Source of the DNA: Lantana camara | Lineage: Eukaryota; Streptophyta; Magnoliopsida; Lamiales; Verbenaceae | NCBI GenBank assembly: GCA_037501455.1 | Contig: CM074856.1 | Location: 93,136,001-93,200,000, forward strand | DNA length: 64,000 nt | Reading direction: 5' to 3' | Made by a program: the position numbers and the translations under genes | Notes under the pieces: generated by a model | The model's input: only the letters and a program-made list of their open reading frames with translations | Database searches by the model: none | Told to the model about the DNA's origin: nothing | Shown here: positions 10,809 through 23,116 of the stretch, in pieces | Position numbering within the stretch: position 1 is the first letter of the stretch | Layout: every line of letters begins with the position of its first letter

Positions 10809-11717
10809 TCAAAGCCATTCAAAAGCTACTCTAAGTCCCATCTTCTGAAGATGACCTTGGAAAGCTTCTCGACTAAGGGTTTTAGTAAGTGGATCTGCCA
10901 CGTTCTCTGCTGATGTGACCCTCTCAATTTGCACATCTCCTCTTTTGATAATATCACGGATTAGGTGATACTTCCTCATAATGTGCTTGGTCCGTTGGTG
11001 AGATCTTGGTTCTCTTGCTTGAGCAACCGCCCCAGTGTTGTCACAAAACATAGTAATGGGGTCTTTCATGCTAGGAACAACATTCAACTCTTGAATGAAG
11101 TTTCTAATCCAAACACCTTCCTTAGCTGCATCATTTGCAGCCAAGTATTCGGCCTCAGTGGTCGAATCTACAGTGGTAGTTTGCTTGGAACTCTTCCAAC
11201 TCACTGCTCCGCCGTTTAGGCAGAAAATATATCCTGATATTGACTTAAAATCATCTAAGTCAGATGCAAAGCTTGCATCGCAGTATCCTTCGACAGTAAG
11301 ATCTTTCTGACCTCCGTAAACTAAGAATAAATCTTTAGTACTTTTCAAGTACTTAAGAATATTCTTCACGGCAGCCCAGTGACCATCTCCAGAGTCAGAT
11401 TGGAAATGACTTGTTACACTAAGTGCATAAGCCACATCTAGTCGAGTACATAACATTGCATACATTATGCTACCTATTGCTGACGCATAAGGTGTATGAG
11501 TCATTCTCTCCTTCTCAAGGTTAGACTTAGGACACATCTTCTTTGAAAGACATGTTCCTGCACTAATAGGAAGGTTCTTAACCTTTGCTGACTCCATATT
11601 GAATCTCTTCAATACTTTATCAATGTACATCGACTTTGATAGTCCTATTAACCTTCTAGATCTATCTCGATAGATTTTAATTCCAAGGATATAGGATGCA
11701 TCACCAAGATCTTTCAT
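10809..11717 (-). pseudogene. Copia-1 reverse transcriptase C-terminus and RNase H
   Basis: The 302-codon open frame begins at MKDLGDASYILGIK, the conserved end of the copia reverse transcriptase palm/thumb, and continues through RNase H. Visible RNase H landmarks are YCDASFASD, TTEAEYLAA and MFCDNTGAV, which carry the acidic catalytic residues, and a late H-rich segment (HQRTKHIMRKYH). It ends at the normal polyprotein C-terminus close to the polypurine tract. A TAG codon at 11736-11738, where the family normally has tryptophan, separates it from the upstream reverse transcriptase in the same frame. RNase H would degrade the RNA strand during cDNA synthesis. It is not functional as it stands, because the polyprotein is broken upstream. 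Confidence 0.9.
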
Positions 11718-12546
11718 CTCGAATTGGTTTGATAACTATAACTTAGTCACTTTCATGTCATCCTTCGAATTCCCAATAAGAACGATGTCATCAACATAAA
11801 GTACTAACAATTGCACTGAGGTCTCCAATTCCTTTCTATACACACATGATTCATTCGAAATTTGAATGAAGCCAAACGCTTTGACTGATTCATCAAATCT
11901 AATGTTCCAATTCCTAGAAGCCTGTTTCAATCCATAGATTGATCTTTGGAGTTTGCAAACCTTTTGCTCACTCCCACTGAATGTGAAACCTATGGGTTGC
12001 TCCATATAAATGTCTTTATCAATGTCACCATTGAGAAAGGCAGTTTTCACATCCATTTGCCATATCTCGTAGTCATAATACACAGTAAAGGTAAGCATGA
12101 TCCGAATAGACTTTTGCATTACAACTGGCGAAAAGGTTTCATCAGAGTCCACGCCGGGTCTTTGAGTGAATCCTTTTGCAACCAGTCTTGCTTTGTAGGC
12201 TGCAATGCTTCCATCAACTCCAAGCTTTCTCTTAAAGATCCATTTGCAACCAATGGGTTTGACCCCATTAGGCAAATCTACCAAGGTCCAAACTTGGTTG
12301 GAGTTCATGGAGTCCATTTCGGATTTCATGGCTTCTATCCACTGTTCAGAGTCAGAATCTGAAAGTGCCTCCTCATATGTTAAAGGATCATTATCCTTTT
12401 GAGAGATTTCATGGAAGAATCCATACCATCTCTCCGGCTGTCTAGGAGTATGTTCAGAACGCCTTAGAGGAGGATTGACGTGTGTATCGAAATTCGTGAT
12501 TGGTTGTAGTTGATCAGAAGGGGACGTTTCTTCAGTGGGTGACGTG
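11718..12546 (-). pseudogene. Copia-1 reverse transcriptase (RVT_2)
   Basis: The open part at 11736-12329 gives 197 residues from an internal methionine, and the same frame is open further upstream to the solo LTR E junction. Landmarks are WIFKRK near residue 30, ARLVAKGF near 48, the first catalytic aspartate in QMDVKTAFLNG (Asp93) and the YVDD active site at 178-181. SIYGLKQASRNW is also conserved. The frame ends at a TAG codon (11736-11738) and resumes in the same frame in the next entry. Removing the E insertion and one GGGTC copy would leave the frame continuous with the integrase C-terminus at 25268, which shows that the gene was split by the insertion. Confidence 0.9.
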
Positions 12547-12551
12547 GGGTC
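12547..12551. other. Solo LTR E target-site duplication, left copy
   Basis: GGGTC recurs at 25268-25272. The copia reading frame is continuous across the site when the insertion and one copy are ignored. Confidence 0.85.
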
Positions 12552-13281
12552 GGTGACGCCCTAGCGTGGGCCCCACATCCCCCGCACTAAGACCAAGCTC
12601 ATATACGAATATAGTCCGCACACAAACCCAATCCTAGCGAACGGGGGCACGACACGGACCCTGGCTAGGCGGGCTAACCCTGTACCAAACAATATATGCA
12701 ACCAAGCGACAGAAACAAGAGTATGAACCTTAAAGATAAACCAGTAGTCCATAACAACAGGATCGCTCATCAAGAGCTTACATAATTTAAAAGTGATAGT
12801 ATTCGGCCCTCACGGCCTCACAAAATACATACATAACAAAAGGTAATAAGAGTGACTGGTACAACAACCGTGTGACAAGAGCTAGACACAAAATTAGAAT
12901 AAGTAAAGCAATTTCCCGCCTAGCTACACCTGCAAGGAACCTGAGGGACAAAGAAGGGAGGGGTCAGTCTCTACAAGACTGAGTGACAGGCATATATAAT
13001 ATATATAAAGCGGTAAAGTCATGCGAGCCATAATTTCATACAAGGTTTTGAAGGAACCAGTAAAATGTGGCTCTCAGCGTATGGAATTACGACTTAAACC
13101 ATTCATTTTAGGAAAGTGATTCAGTGGCTCGGCGAGTGAGCATTCTCCAACCTTACTCCTTTAGTGTACCAGGTAGTTGTTAAGTGATCATGCAATATTT
13201 TAAGTTTCACTTTGTTACAGAATCAGTTTCAAGTGCACAAGTACCCTTTTTCATCCGGTTTGGTGGTTCGGGTAGCTAACC
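12552..13281 (-). repeat. Solo LTR E, 3' part
   Basis: It carries the group's conserved LTR end (GGTGCGGGGGATGTGG on the minus strand) and the TTGCAG|G acceptor (12930-12931) next to TAGCTAGGCGG. It ends at TAACC, the site duplicated by element B. Confidence 0.8.
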
Positions 13282-16200
13282 TGTAGCACCCGGGACGATA
13301 GGCACCACATCCCCCGCACTATGAGTCTAATCCACATATGAAATAGGCAGTCCACACATGAATCGGACTCACAGCGAACGGGTGACAATGAAAAGAACAA
13401 CCCTGACTAGGCGGTAGCTAACCCTGGAACAATCAATAACCAAAAACCAAAATGCGGAAGCAAGGAAATCATTTATGTAATATCCATGAAACAAATGAAA
13501 TCCAATACGAATATAAATACGGGTTCCACTAATCAGTACACATGTCCTAACCTGTCCCGAATCAATACAAGGAAACAATCATAACAACGGGTTCAACTGG
13601 CTCCAGAACCTGTCCTAACCTGTCCCGAATCAATATCAATTCAATAAGGGCACACCGGCCAACAATAATAAATCAATAATTAATCAATACAATACTTAAA
13701 GACAATATAGTATGCAGTGAGTGTAAATGAGTGAAACTAGAACAATGACTCGACACTCTAACTCCGCCTAGTAACCAACGCCTGCAAAAGAAACTGGAAA
13801 AAGGGGGAAAGAGGGGTCAGTCTCTAGAAGACTGAGCGAGCAGGAGCGATACATATCATATAGAAACATGCACATGCAAGTCATAAATCCCGGGCAAGGT
13901 TTTATTTAAAGTTAGTTCCCAAAAAGGGCAAAAGAATGACTAAGCAATGCTCGGACTTTACGACTATTCATATTAAATTCAATAAGTTTATAAATCATAC
14001 TCAATCAATAAGGCTCGGCGGGTGAGCGTGCACAATCTCCAACCAAACTCCGACCATGTACGACAAATATCATTAATACATTAAATAGGTGATCATGCAA
14101 TATATCATAATACACTCAGATCACATGCCATATCCTAAATATATTTGTTTGGGCAATCCGATTCCCGGCCTTCCCGCACAGTGCCTATCAATCAATAATC
14201 AATCATATTCAATCAATCAGTCAATCAATCATTTTCAATCATAAATAAGTTCCAACCTTCTTTCTCCGGGTTGGTGGTGGGTTTGCAAGGCCCGACCACC
14301 CAATTATTGACCAAAAGGGGTTACATGACTCCCCAGATGGCACTCAGCTCCCTTTCCCCGCCAATCTCCTGATGAGGTCCGGTACCGCCGTTCAATAGTG
14401 GGACTAGTGTGAGGGTTTACCGTCAGCCCTTGCCTCCTCGGGTCCCCACTCACACCAAGCCCCTGGGCCCCATTCTGTGCAATCAATCAATCATTCTTTC
14501 TTTTCTCGCCAAAACATTTGATCCATGAGTAACATAACATATCCATCATTATCCATTTGAAAAGGGTTTACTCGATCAATATTTACTCGATCAATCAATA
14601 TTTACTCGATCAATATTTACTCGATCAATCAGTATTTACTCGATGACTCCACTTTTAAAAGTAACATATATAATCATAAGGTTTTGGCCAAAGCTTTTCA
14701 CATAAGGGTTGTAGGGTTTAATATGTAACTAGAATGAAAACACCCTCACCTGGAATACCACGAGACAAGAAACAAGAGCAATACGGGTGCCTATTCAATT
14801 TGGAAGTCTCCGCCCAGGAAATAAACTGTACAAGAGAAGGAACAATGTGTACTGGTGAGAAGTGACACAATATGAAACCACATAGACGCACGGCAATGCT
14901 AAACACATGATATGAGAGGTACAAGAAGTAAAATGATGTTATGGAGTTACATAATCAAGTAATTCGTTCAAGTACATTCCATACATGAGGGTTTCAAGCC
15001 CAATCATTTTATATCTTTCATAATTCCTTGCAATCAAGTCATGAACTTCATATAACATTTAGAACTCAAGTATACCAGGTTTACAATTATAAAATAAACA
15101 AAATAGAGTCATTCAAATCATTTAAATCTCACAAAGTCGCATATTAATTCCAACTATATCAATTTTATATAATTCACACTTGGCATACTCAATTCATATA
15201 TCACTAAACGGATTCAATTACAAGGTTACCTAATTAAATCAAACAATATTCATATTGTTTACAAAATTACACATACACCCCTTCAAGTTAGACAAATAGC
15301 TCAAATACGGCATATCGGAGTTCAAATTGTAAATCAAAGCATCAACATATATCATAGATCATTTAATACATGCTTTCGTACACATTGGAATTCATATTGA
15401 TCGACAAATCAAGCAATTGACAATTCATTGCAATTAAAACAATTAATTTCAAATAAATAGAAATACACAAAATAAATCACAACAATTCAACCGGGCATCC
15501 GATTGACGAACGGAAAGTGGCGTTGGACTCACCACAACGAAAGGGACTTTCTGTCCGAAAGTCACCGGAATGCCGCTACCGTAGCCGGTCGAACAGCCAC
15601 CGGAACACCGCCTCCGGTGGTCGGAAAAATCCCCGGAAGGACAGAAACGTGTGTCTCGGCCTGCTCAACGAAAGCCCTCAATCAATTTCAGAAAATGCCA
15701 AACACGCCGGACTTCGTTGACGAAAAACCGAACTTAAATCCTAGGACAAAAACTAAAATTAAACGTAAACCGTAAAACCAAAATGAAATCCGAGCATACC
15801 GTTGGAAAGCTTGTAACGAGCCCTACAAAAGCCCCAAGTCAAACCGTCGGAAAATCGGACCGCCGGTCCAGGCCCGGTCCGCCACAGGTCCGCCGCCGCC
15901 GGCCGGTTCTCGGAACGCCGTCGATGCCATCCGCTAACTTTCGTCATTCCAAGCAACTTTCGTGAAGGCTCCACCACCAAAACCGGTTGGGAAGAGGGCC
16001 CAATCCGCCGCTGAAGTTCAGCCGCTGCGCCACCGCCGATTCGGCCATCTCCGCCGCGATTCGCTCAAAAATGAGGCCGGAAATGGAACGGGAAGGGTCG
16101 AAAACGTGGGGTAGGGTGGTTGTTGGCCGGCGAGAGTCGCCGGAACGCCGCCGGCGTGGAGGTGGCGCAACCCGCCACCGTCGGACTACCGCTGCGCCGC

Positions 16201-16727
16201 CGCTGGTCACTTTCAGGCCACGAAACTGGTACGGTTGTGACGGGCTCGTCGAGCTGATGAATTTCCACTATTGATTCGCCGAATTCCATCGAGAAACGAG
16301 GGAGAACGAGCATGTGTGTGTTTTCACACCTTCACTGTATGTGAACAGTGTCAGATCGCTGGAGAAGACGAACCAGGAAGCTGATCTGATTTTGGCACGC
16401 AAAACGAGGAAATCCGAGTATATATCTCAGGTCCTCGTACGCAGAAACGGTCGGAAGAACGGGCTAACGAAGTCAGAATTGGTCAAACTTAGAGTCTACG
16501 GACTCGTCTCGATGCCCCGGACGCGAAAAAGGGATTAAAGAAGTCAAAATCTCTACCGAACGAGAAGTGACCGGAAACCCCCCCCAAAAGAAGAAAATTA
16601 CAAAAAGGGCCCTAACTCTAAAAGAGTCCAAAAGAGGGTGGCCACACGACGCACCAATCACATAATTAAACACATAAAAAGGTTGAAAGGTGACGTACCT
16701 TATTTATCGGATGAGCGGGGCATTACA
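13282..16727 (-). repeat. Element B 3' LTR
   Basis: On the plus strand it runs from TGTAGCACCCGG to GGGGCATTACA. It differs from the other LTR by scattered substitutions and by a longer TTTACTCGATCAAT minisatellite (14565-14645). The short frames at 15503-16538 are repeated in the other LTR only because the DNA is repeated. The LTR intron-like segment is 13782-14749. Confidence 0.95.
14565..14645. repeat. Minisatellite TTTACTCGATCAAT in element B 3' LTR
   Basis: About five imperfect copies lie here against about three at 21004-21048 in the other LTR, so the tract changed length after insertion. Confidence 0.85.
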
Positions 16728-16741
16728 ATCTTCCCTCCTTC
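16728..16741 (-). other. Polypurine tract, element B
   Basis: The minus strand reads GAAGGAGGGAAGAT and abuts the 3' LTR start TGTAATGCCCCG. Confidence 0.85.
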
Positions 16742-16745
16742 AAAA

Positions 16746-16763
16746 GGACCTGTCCTTAGGTCC
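16746..16763 (-). other. Hairpin just upstream of the polypurine tract, element B
   Basis: GGACCT pairs with AGGTCC across a six-base loop, at the same spacing from the polypurine tract as in A and D. Confidence 0.6.
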
Positions 16764-17011
16764 TACTGTTGGACCGAAAAAGTTTCAAACTGAATGTATC
16801 AATCTATTTCCCGAAATTGCTTAGCATCTTAGCCCTGGTTATGAAGTTTACTCCCATTATTTGTATCAACCCCTGCAGAGTCTGGTAGTCACAAAGATCT
16901 ACTCGAACACTTGGCCGTTAGTCACTTCAAAACTCGTTCAACCGCTACTAGTCCATTGCCTCGTCACTTGATAACCTCTGTCTAACCAGGCGTAGCACAA
17001 ACACGACAAAC

Positions 17012-17353
17012 AAGAGAGAATCCCATCTCTCAACACACAAGTGAGGAAACCCCGTCCCTCAGCACACACAAAAGAGAGAACCCCGTCTCTCGGGCACAGA
17101 ATTGAGAGAACCCCGTCTCCCAGCCTAAGTCTGTCAGATTCCACATCTTTCAGACATTCTAATTTGAGAAAATCCAGCATTTCTCAAACTCCTAAATCCA
17201 AGAGAATCCAACATCCCTCGAATACCTAAGTACAAGAGAATCCAGCATCTCTCGTGCAAAGAAAACAGAAAGAATCCAGCATCTTTCTAGCACATAAACA
17301 GGGAGAATCCACATCTTCCTGGCACGTAATCAGAGAGAATCAAATCTCCCTTT
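17012..17353 (-). repeat. Tandem array of about 11 short covarying hairpins, element B
   Basis: The same type of array as 5373-5780 in element A, on the opposite strand. Stems vary in a paired way (AGAAAGA with TCTTTCT, TTTGAGAAA with TTTCTCAAA), while the loop stays near ATCCAGCA (plus strand). Confidence 0.8.
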
Positions 17354-17492
17354 CACTCAAGCACACAAGCAGAAGCAAGGTTCACAATAATCAACCCACA
17401 CCCCACTGGCCAGGGTATCACATAGTAACAAAAATTTAAATATGTAAACGATGCATATATGCTCGTGTAATGGATGCTTAGTGTACCATTCA

Positions 17493-17493
17493 C
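17493..17493 (-). other. Putative intron 3 donor, element B
   Basis: The minus strand reads ACG|GTGAATGGTAC followed by an ATATGCAT block, matching the donors at 4910, 48318 and 53172. No clear acceptor was found. Confidence 0.35.
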
Positions 17494-17516
17494 CGTAGTA
17501 ATGGAATTGCTGTTGT

Positions 17517-18331
17517 GACTTTACTTCTACGATTGGATAGTCTGATCTTTAGCTGGCTTGATTCCCAACTTGTCTTTCCTATCTTTAGTATATGTTTGAC
17601 TGAGAAAGTCAGACCCTTGGTTGATCCTATTCTCGATTCCATTCGGATCCTTACTCACAATTATCTTCTGCAATTAACCGAGCACCAGTTTATTCCGCCT
17701 ACGATCAGAACATTTATCTTTGTACCAGGTTCACTATATTATCTTTGGCCGTACACGAATCTTAAACTTTAACTCCCACTTCATACATTGTCACTAACTG
17801 GTTTAATTCTTTGTTGAAGATTTGGTCATCTGAAACTAGTTGACATCCTTCTTAAAAGTGATAAATTTTGACCAATTTCCTTTCTTGAAACTAATTTAGG
17901 AATCCATCAGAAGTTCCCTGATAGTATCATCATCCTCACTGTCTGAATCACGTACTTATAAATTCCCAAACGAACCACTCTCTTCGTTGCCTTATGAAGA
18001 TCCTCATCCCGGTTATATTAACTTAACTCAACTACTTAGACTTTTCTACCACTTCTCGGATCAAAACACCTCAATTTCTTCAACTTATCTTCCTCGGTAT
18101 AAGTGGTTCTAATCACACCACTTGTCTAGTGATAGTTCTCACATTTCCTTTGAAGCAATTAGTAGGAATGACAACCTGCTTCTCTCGCTCCCACTTTCGA
18201 TTCTATTTTCCCAAACCTCAGAATTTTCCATTTCCTTTTTAACCAACCAGTACAACCTAGAATTTCTTCTTTTCTTGATCCCAGCAAGAATCAGTCGGAG
18301 TATCACTTGATAAATAAGATGTGGGGGATAC
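17517..18331. other. Element B body, no recognisable coding
   Basis: AT-rich sequence with only short frames on both strands. Nothing resembles gag or pol. Confidence 0.5.
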
Positions 18332-18516
18332 CTATCAAATAAACACTAAAATGCATGTCGGGTTAGGGTGCCAATGCAGTATCACAGTTGTAAACAATTA
18401 AAGATGCAACACATTGGAACAATTATACAAATTAGAGATGCGCATATAAATAGAGAAATTTAAATAATTAAAGCGATGTATGATGCACGTGCTTATGAAT
18501 GCATAGAACCTGTCAC
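18332..18516 (-). other. Putative intron 2, element B
   Basis: The minus-strand donor ACG|GTGACAGG is followed by GCACGTGCATCATACAT. The end reads CTAACCCGACATGCAT, a T-rich stretch, then GATAG|GT. The acceptor region closely matches that of C intron 2. Confidence 0.45.
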
Positions 18517-19460
18517 CGTAGTTGTAAACTTTAACTTGGCATATTTGTTTGTTTCTCAAATTGCAGGTTTGTCTTGAATTAATTGTTTACCTCTTCTTTA
18601 CCCACTGTCTTTCAAATCTTCAAAGTTCCCCGTGTATCAACTTATGGATCTCCCAAGTCCGAGATTGAAATCTCTTGAACCCAAATTCTTCAACACCCAT
18701 GAAGTTGGTATCTTGACTTCTCTTGAAGAATCAATCTCCAATTGTTTACATTTGAATATATAATTTCCCACCAATAGTTCTTTGTCTTTCTTTATCGTTT
18801 CCATTTGTTGCTCCAAAGCTCTTAATTAAATCTCACAACTCGACACTTCATCTTGAATTTGGAAGATGAACTCATATCCGGCCGAAGATAAAATCCTTAG
18901 CATTGTCATTTCCCATGAACTTATACTTACCACGTCGACTAATTTCCTTTAATTCTTCTCAATTCAACTCCTATCTCATCTCAATTCTGAAGTATGTGAA
19001 TTCCCTTTTCGTAGTCTCTTCATCCTTTTTCATCGATCTAAATCCCAAGCTATATTATTCTTCATATTTTCTCTCGCCTCTTTCTCAAGTTAAATGGTCT
19101 TTACTGCTTCTCAACCACGAACCTACTTTACTTTAATTCTCTTGAAGGTCATCGCCTCCACGTTGATAGAAACCTCAAATCTAAAACATCTTCGAGATTT
19201 CTCTTCTTTGGAATCTGGTTGATAAATCTTCGTAGTGTAAACAAACATGTTGATCTCGTGAAACCAAATCATTACACACCACAAATCCCGTCTCAACATG
19301 GATTCACCATCGGTAATAGAGCTTGCAAACTTCTCCTTCGAACTGACCTCTTATTCTGGACTTTGTCACTCTCCTTACAACTTCCGAGCTAGAAAAAAGA
19401 GCTTGTGGTAGCCTGTGGTTGTCGTAAAGATTGGCCGTGGTTTGATATTGTCTTCATATC
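18517..19460. other. Element B body, decayed exon region
   Basis: It lies where gag sits in C and D, but the minus strand has many stops. A short frame begins ATGAAGACAATA just after the intron 1 acceptor and stops within about 30 codons. Confidence 0.4.
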
Positions 19461-19651
19461 CTACGAATCACAACTCATTTTGAAAATAAATGCATGCGAT
19501 TAGTATATGCTCATGCCACATAATTAACACCAAAAGAATGGATTCAATGCATAATGCAACAAATAATCTAATAAAGTTTGAAAAAATCACAATTCAGTGT
19601 TCAAGAATGATGCAATGCACACATTGACAATTAGTTCCTATGCCGTGCGAC
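19461..19651 (-). other. Putative leader intron 1, element B
   Basis: The donor is AG|GTCGCACGG. The acceptor is CGTAG|GATATG, with a CTAAT branch-like sequence and CATGCAT before it. It matches the leader introns of A, C and D, except that the ATG begins three bases after the splice point. Confidence 0.45.
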
Positions 19652-19698
19652 CTATACTCGAGACAACACGACCCAGAGCACCGGTTCTGAACCTGGTA

Positions 19699-19710
19699 GC
19701 TCTGATACCA
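19699..19710 (-). other. Primer binding site, element B
   Basis: The minus strand reads TGGTATCAGAGC, eight bases from the 5' LTR end. Confidence 0.95.
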
Positions 19711-19718
19711 CCTAAAGA

Positions 19719-22700
19719 TGTAGCACCTGGGACGATAGGCACCACATCCCCCGCACTATGAGTCTAATCCACATATGAAATAGGCAGTCCACACATGAAT
19801 CGGACTCACAGCGAACGGGTGACAAACAAAAGAACAACCCTGACTAAGCGGTAGCTAACCCTGGAACAATCAATAACCAAAAACCAAAATGCGGAAGCAA
19901 GGAAATCATTTATGTAATATCCATGAAACAAATGAAATCCAATACGAATATAAATACGGGTTCCACTAATCAGTACACATGTCCTAACCTGTCCCGAATC
20001 AATACAAGGAAACAATCATAACAACGGGTTCAACTGGCTCCAGAACCTGTCCTAACCTGTCCCGAATCAATATCAATTCAATAAGGGCACACCGGCCAAC
20101 AATAATAAATCAATAATTAATCAATACAGTACTTAAAGACAATATAGTATGCAGTGAGTGTAAATGAGTGAAACTAGAACAATAACTCGACACTCTAACT
20201 CCGCCTAGTAACCAACGCCTGCAAAAGAAACTGGAAAAAGGGGGAAAGAGGGGTCAGTCTCTAGAAGACTGAGCGAGCAGGAGCGATACATATCATATAG
20301 AAACATGCACATGCAAGTCATAAATCCCGAGCAAGGTTTTATTTAAAGTTAGTTCCCAAAAAGGGCAAAAGAATGACTAAGCAATGCTCGGACTTTACGA
20401 CTATTCATATTAAATTCAATAAGTTTATAAATCATACTCAATCAATAAGGCTCGGCGAGTGAGCGTGCACAATCTCCAACCAAACTCCGACCGTGTACGA
20501 CAAATATCATTAATACATTAAATAGGTGATCATGCAATATATCATAATACACTCAGATCACATGCCATATCCTAAATATATTTGTTTGGGCAATCCGATT
20601 CCCGGCCTTCCCGCACAGTGCCTATCAATCAATAATCAATCATATTCAATCAATCAGTCAATCAATCATTTTCAATCATAAATAAGTTCCAACCTTCTTC
20701 CTCCGGGTTGGTGGTGGGTTTGCAAGGCCCGACCACCCAATCATTGACCAAAAGGGGTTACATAACTCCCCAGATGGCACTCAGCTCCCTTTCCCTGCCA
20801 ATCTCCTGACGAGGTCCGGTACCGCCGTTCAATAGTGGGACTAGTGTGAGGGTTTACCGTCAGCCCTTGCCTCTTCGGGTCCCCACTCACACCAAGCCCC
20901 TGGGCCCCATTCTGTGCAATCAATCAATCATTCTTTCTTTTCTCGCCAAAACATTTGATCCATGAGTAACATAACATATCCATCATTATCCATTTGAAAA
21001 GGGTTTACTCGATCAATATTTACTCGATCAATCAATATTTACTCGATGACTCCACTTTTAAAAGTAACATATATAATCATAAGGTTTTGTCCAAAGCTTT
21101 TCACATAAGGGTTGTAGGGTTTAATATGTAACTAGAACGAGAACACCCTCACCTGGAATACCACGAGACAAGAAACAAGAGCAATACGGGTGCCTATTCA
21201 ATTTGGAAGTCTCCGCCCTAGAAACAAACTGTACAAGAGAAGGAACAATGTGTACTGGTGAGAAGTGACTCAATATGAAACCACATAGACGCACGGCCAT
21301 GCTAAACACATGATATGAGAGGTACAAGAAGTAAAATGATGTTATGGAGTTACATAATCAAGTAATTCGTTCAAGTACATTCCATACATGAGGGTTTCAA
21401 GCCCAATCATTTCATATCTTTCATAATTCCTTGCAATCAAGTCATGAACTTCATATAACATTTAGAACTCAAGTATATCAGGTTTACAATTATAAAATAA
21501 ACAAAATAGAGTCATTCAAATCATTTAAATCTCACAAAGTCGCATATCAATTCCAACTATATCAATTTTATATAATCACACTTGGCATACTCAATTCATA
21601 TATCACTAAACGGATTCAATTACAAGGTTACCTAATTAAATCAAACAATATTCATATTGTTTACAAAATTACACATACACCCCTTCAAGTTAGACAAATA
21701 GCTCAAATACGGCATATCGGAGTTCAAATTGTAAATCAAAGCATCAACATATATCATAGATCATTTAATACATGCTTTCGTACACATTGGAATTCATATT
21801 GATCGACAAATCAAGCAATTGACAATTCATTGCAATTAAAACAATTAATTTCAAATAAATAGAAATACACAAAATAAATCACAACAATTCAACCGGGCAT
21901 CCGATTGACGAACGGAAAGTGGCGTTGGACTCACCACAACGAAAGGGACTTTCTGTCCGAAAGTCACCGGAATGCCGCTACCGTAGCCGGTCGAACAGCC
22001 ACCGGAACACCGCCTCCGGTGGTCGGAAAAATCCCCGGAAGGACAGAAACGTACGTCTCGGCCTGCTCAACGAAAGCCCTCAATCAATTTCAGAAAATGC
22101 CAAACACGCCGGACTTCGTTGACGAAAAACCGAACTTAAATCCTAGGACAAAAACTAAAATTAAACGTAAACCGTAAAACCAAAATGAAATCCGAGCATA
22201 CCGTTGGAAAGCTTGTAACGAGCCCTACAAAAGCCCCAAGTCAAACCGCCGGAAAATCGGACCGCCGGTCCAGGCCCGGTCCGCCACAGGTCCGCCGCTG
22301 CCGGCCGGTTCTCAGAACGCCGTCGATGCCATCCGCTAAGTCTCGTCATTCCAAGCAACTTTCGTGAAGGCTCCACCACCAAAACCGGTCGGGAAGAGGG
22401 CCCAATCCTCCGCCGAAGTTCATCCGCTGCGCCACCGCCGATTCGGCCATCTCCGCCGCGATTCGCTCAAAAAGGAGGCCGAAAATGGAACGGGAAGGGT
22501 CGAAAACGTGGGGTAGGGTGGTTGTTGGCCGGCGAGAGTCGCCGGAATGCCGCCGGAGTGGAGGTGGCGCAACCCGCCACCGTCGGACTACCGCTGCGCC
22601 GCCGCTGGTCACTTTCAGGCCACGAAACTGGTATGGTTGTGACGGGCTCGTTGAGCTGATGAATTTCCACTATTGATTCATCGAATTCCGTCGAGAAACG

Positions 22701-23116
22701 AGGGAGAACGAGCCTGTGTATGTTTTCACACCTTCACTGTGTGTGAACAGTGTCAGATCGCTGGAGAAGACGAAGCAGGAAGCTGATCTGATTTTGGCAC
22801 GCAAAACGAGGAAATCCGTGTATATATCTCGGGTCCTCGTACGCAGAAACGGTCGGAAGAACGGGCTAACGAAGTCAGAATTGGGCAAACTTAGAGTCTA
22901 CGGACTCGTCTCGATGCCCCGGACGCGAAAGAAGTCAAAATCTCTACCGAACGAGAAGTGACCGGAAAACCCCCCCCAAAAGAAGAAAATTACAAAAAGG
23001 GCCCTAACTCTAAAAGAGTCCAAAAGAGGGCCACACAACGCACCAATCACATAATTAAACACATAAAAAGGTTGAAAGGTGACGTACCTTATTTATCGGA
23101 TGAGCGGGGCGTTACA
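19719..23116 (-). repeat. Element B 5' LTR
   Basis: Its ends match the 3' LTR copy. The predicted LTR intron is 20219-21152 (AG|GTGAGG to TTGCAG|G). The copy at 21919-22676 repeats the GC-rich block of the other LTR with few changes. Confidence 0.95.

Larger units (their letters stand above)
13282..23116 (-). mobile_element. Element B: complete non-autonomous giant-LTR retrotransposon
   Basis: It has two LTRs (3446 and 3398 bp), a primer site at 19699-19710, a body of 2991 bp and a polypurine tract, flanked by TSD TAACC (13277-13281 and 23117-23121). The LTRs are very similar, which suggests a fairly recent insertion. The body has no gag or pol frame of useful length, so it depends on other elements for every protein. 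It keeps the splice-like sites, the hairpin array and the hairpin before the polypurine tract. Confidence 0.95.

Noticed and set aside
15503..16538. Clusters of GC-rich frames in element B LTRs, possible host exons
   Set aside because: They are present in both LTRs and homologous to the non-coding GC block of element A LTRs.
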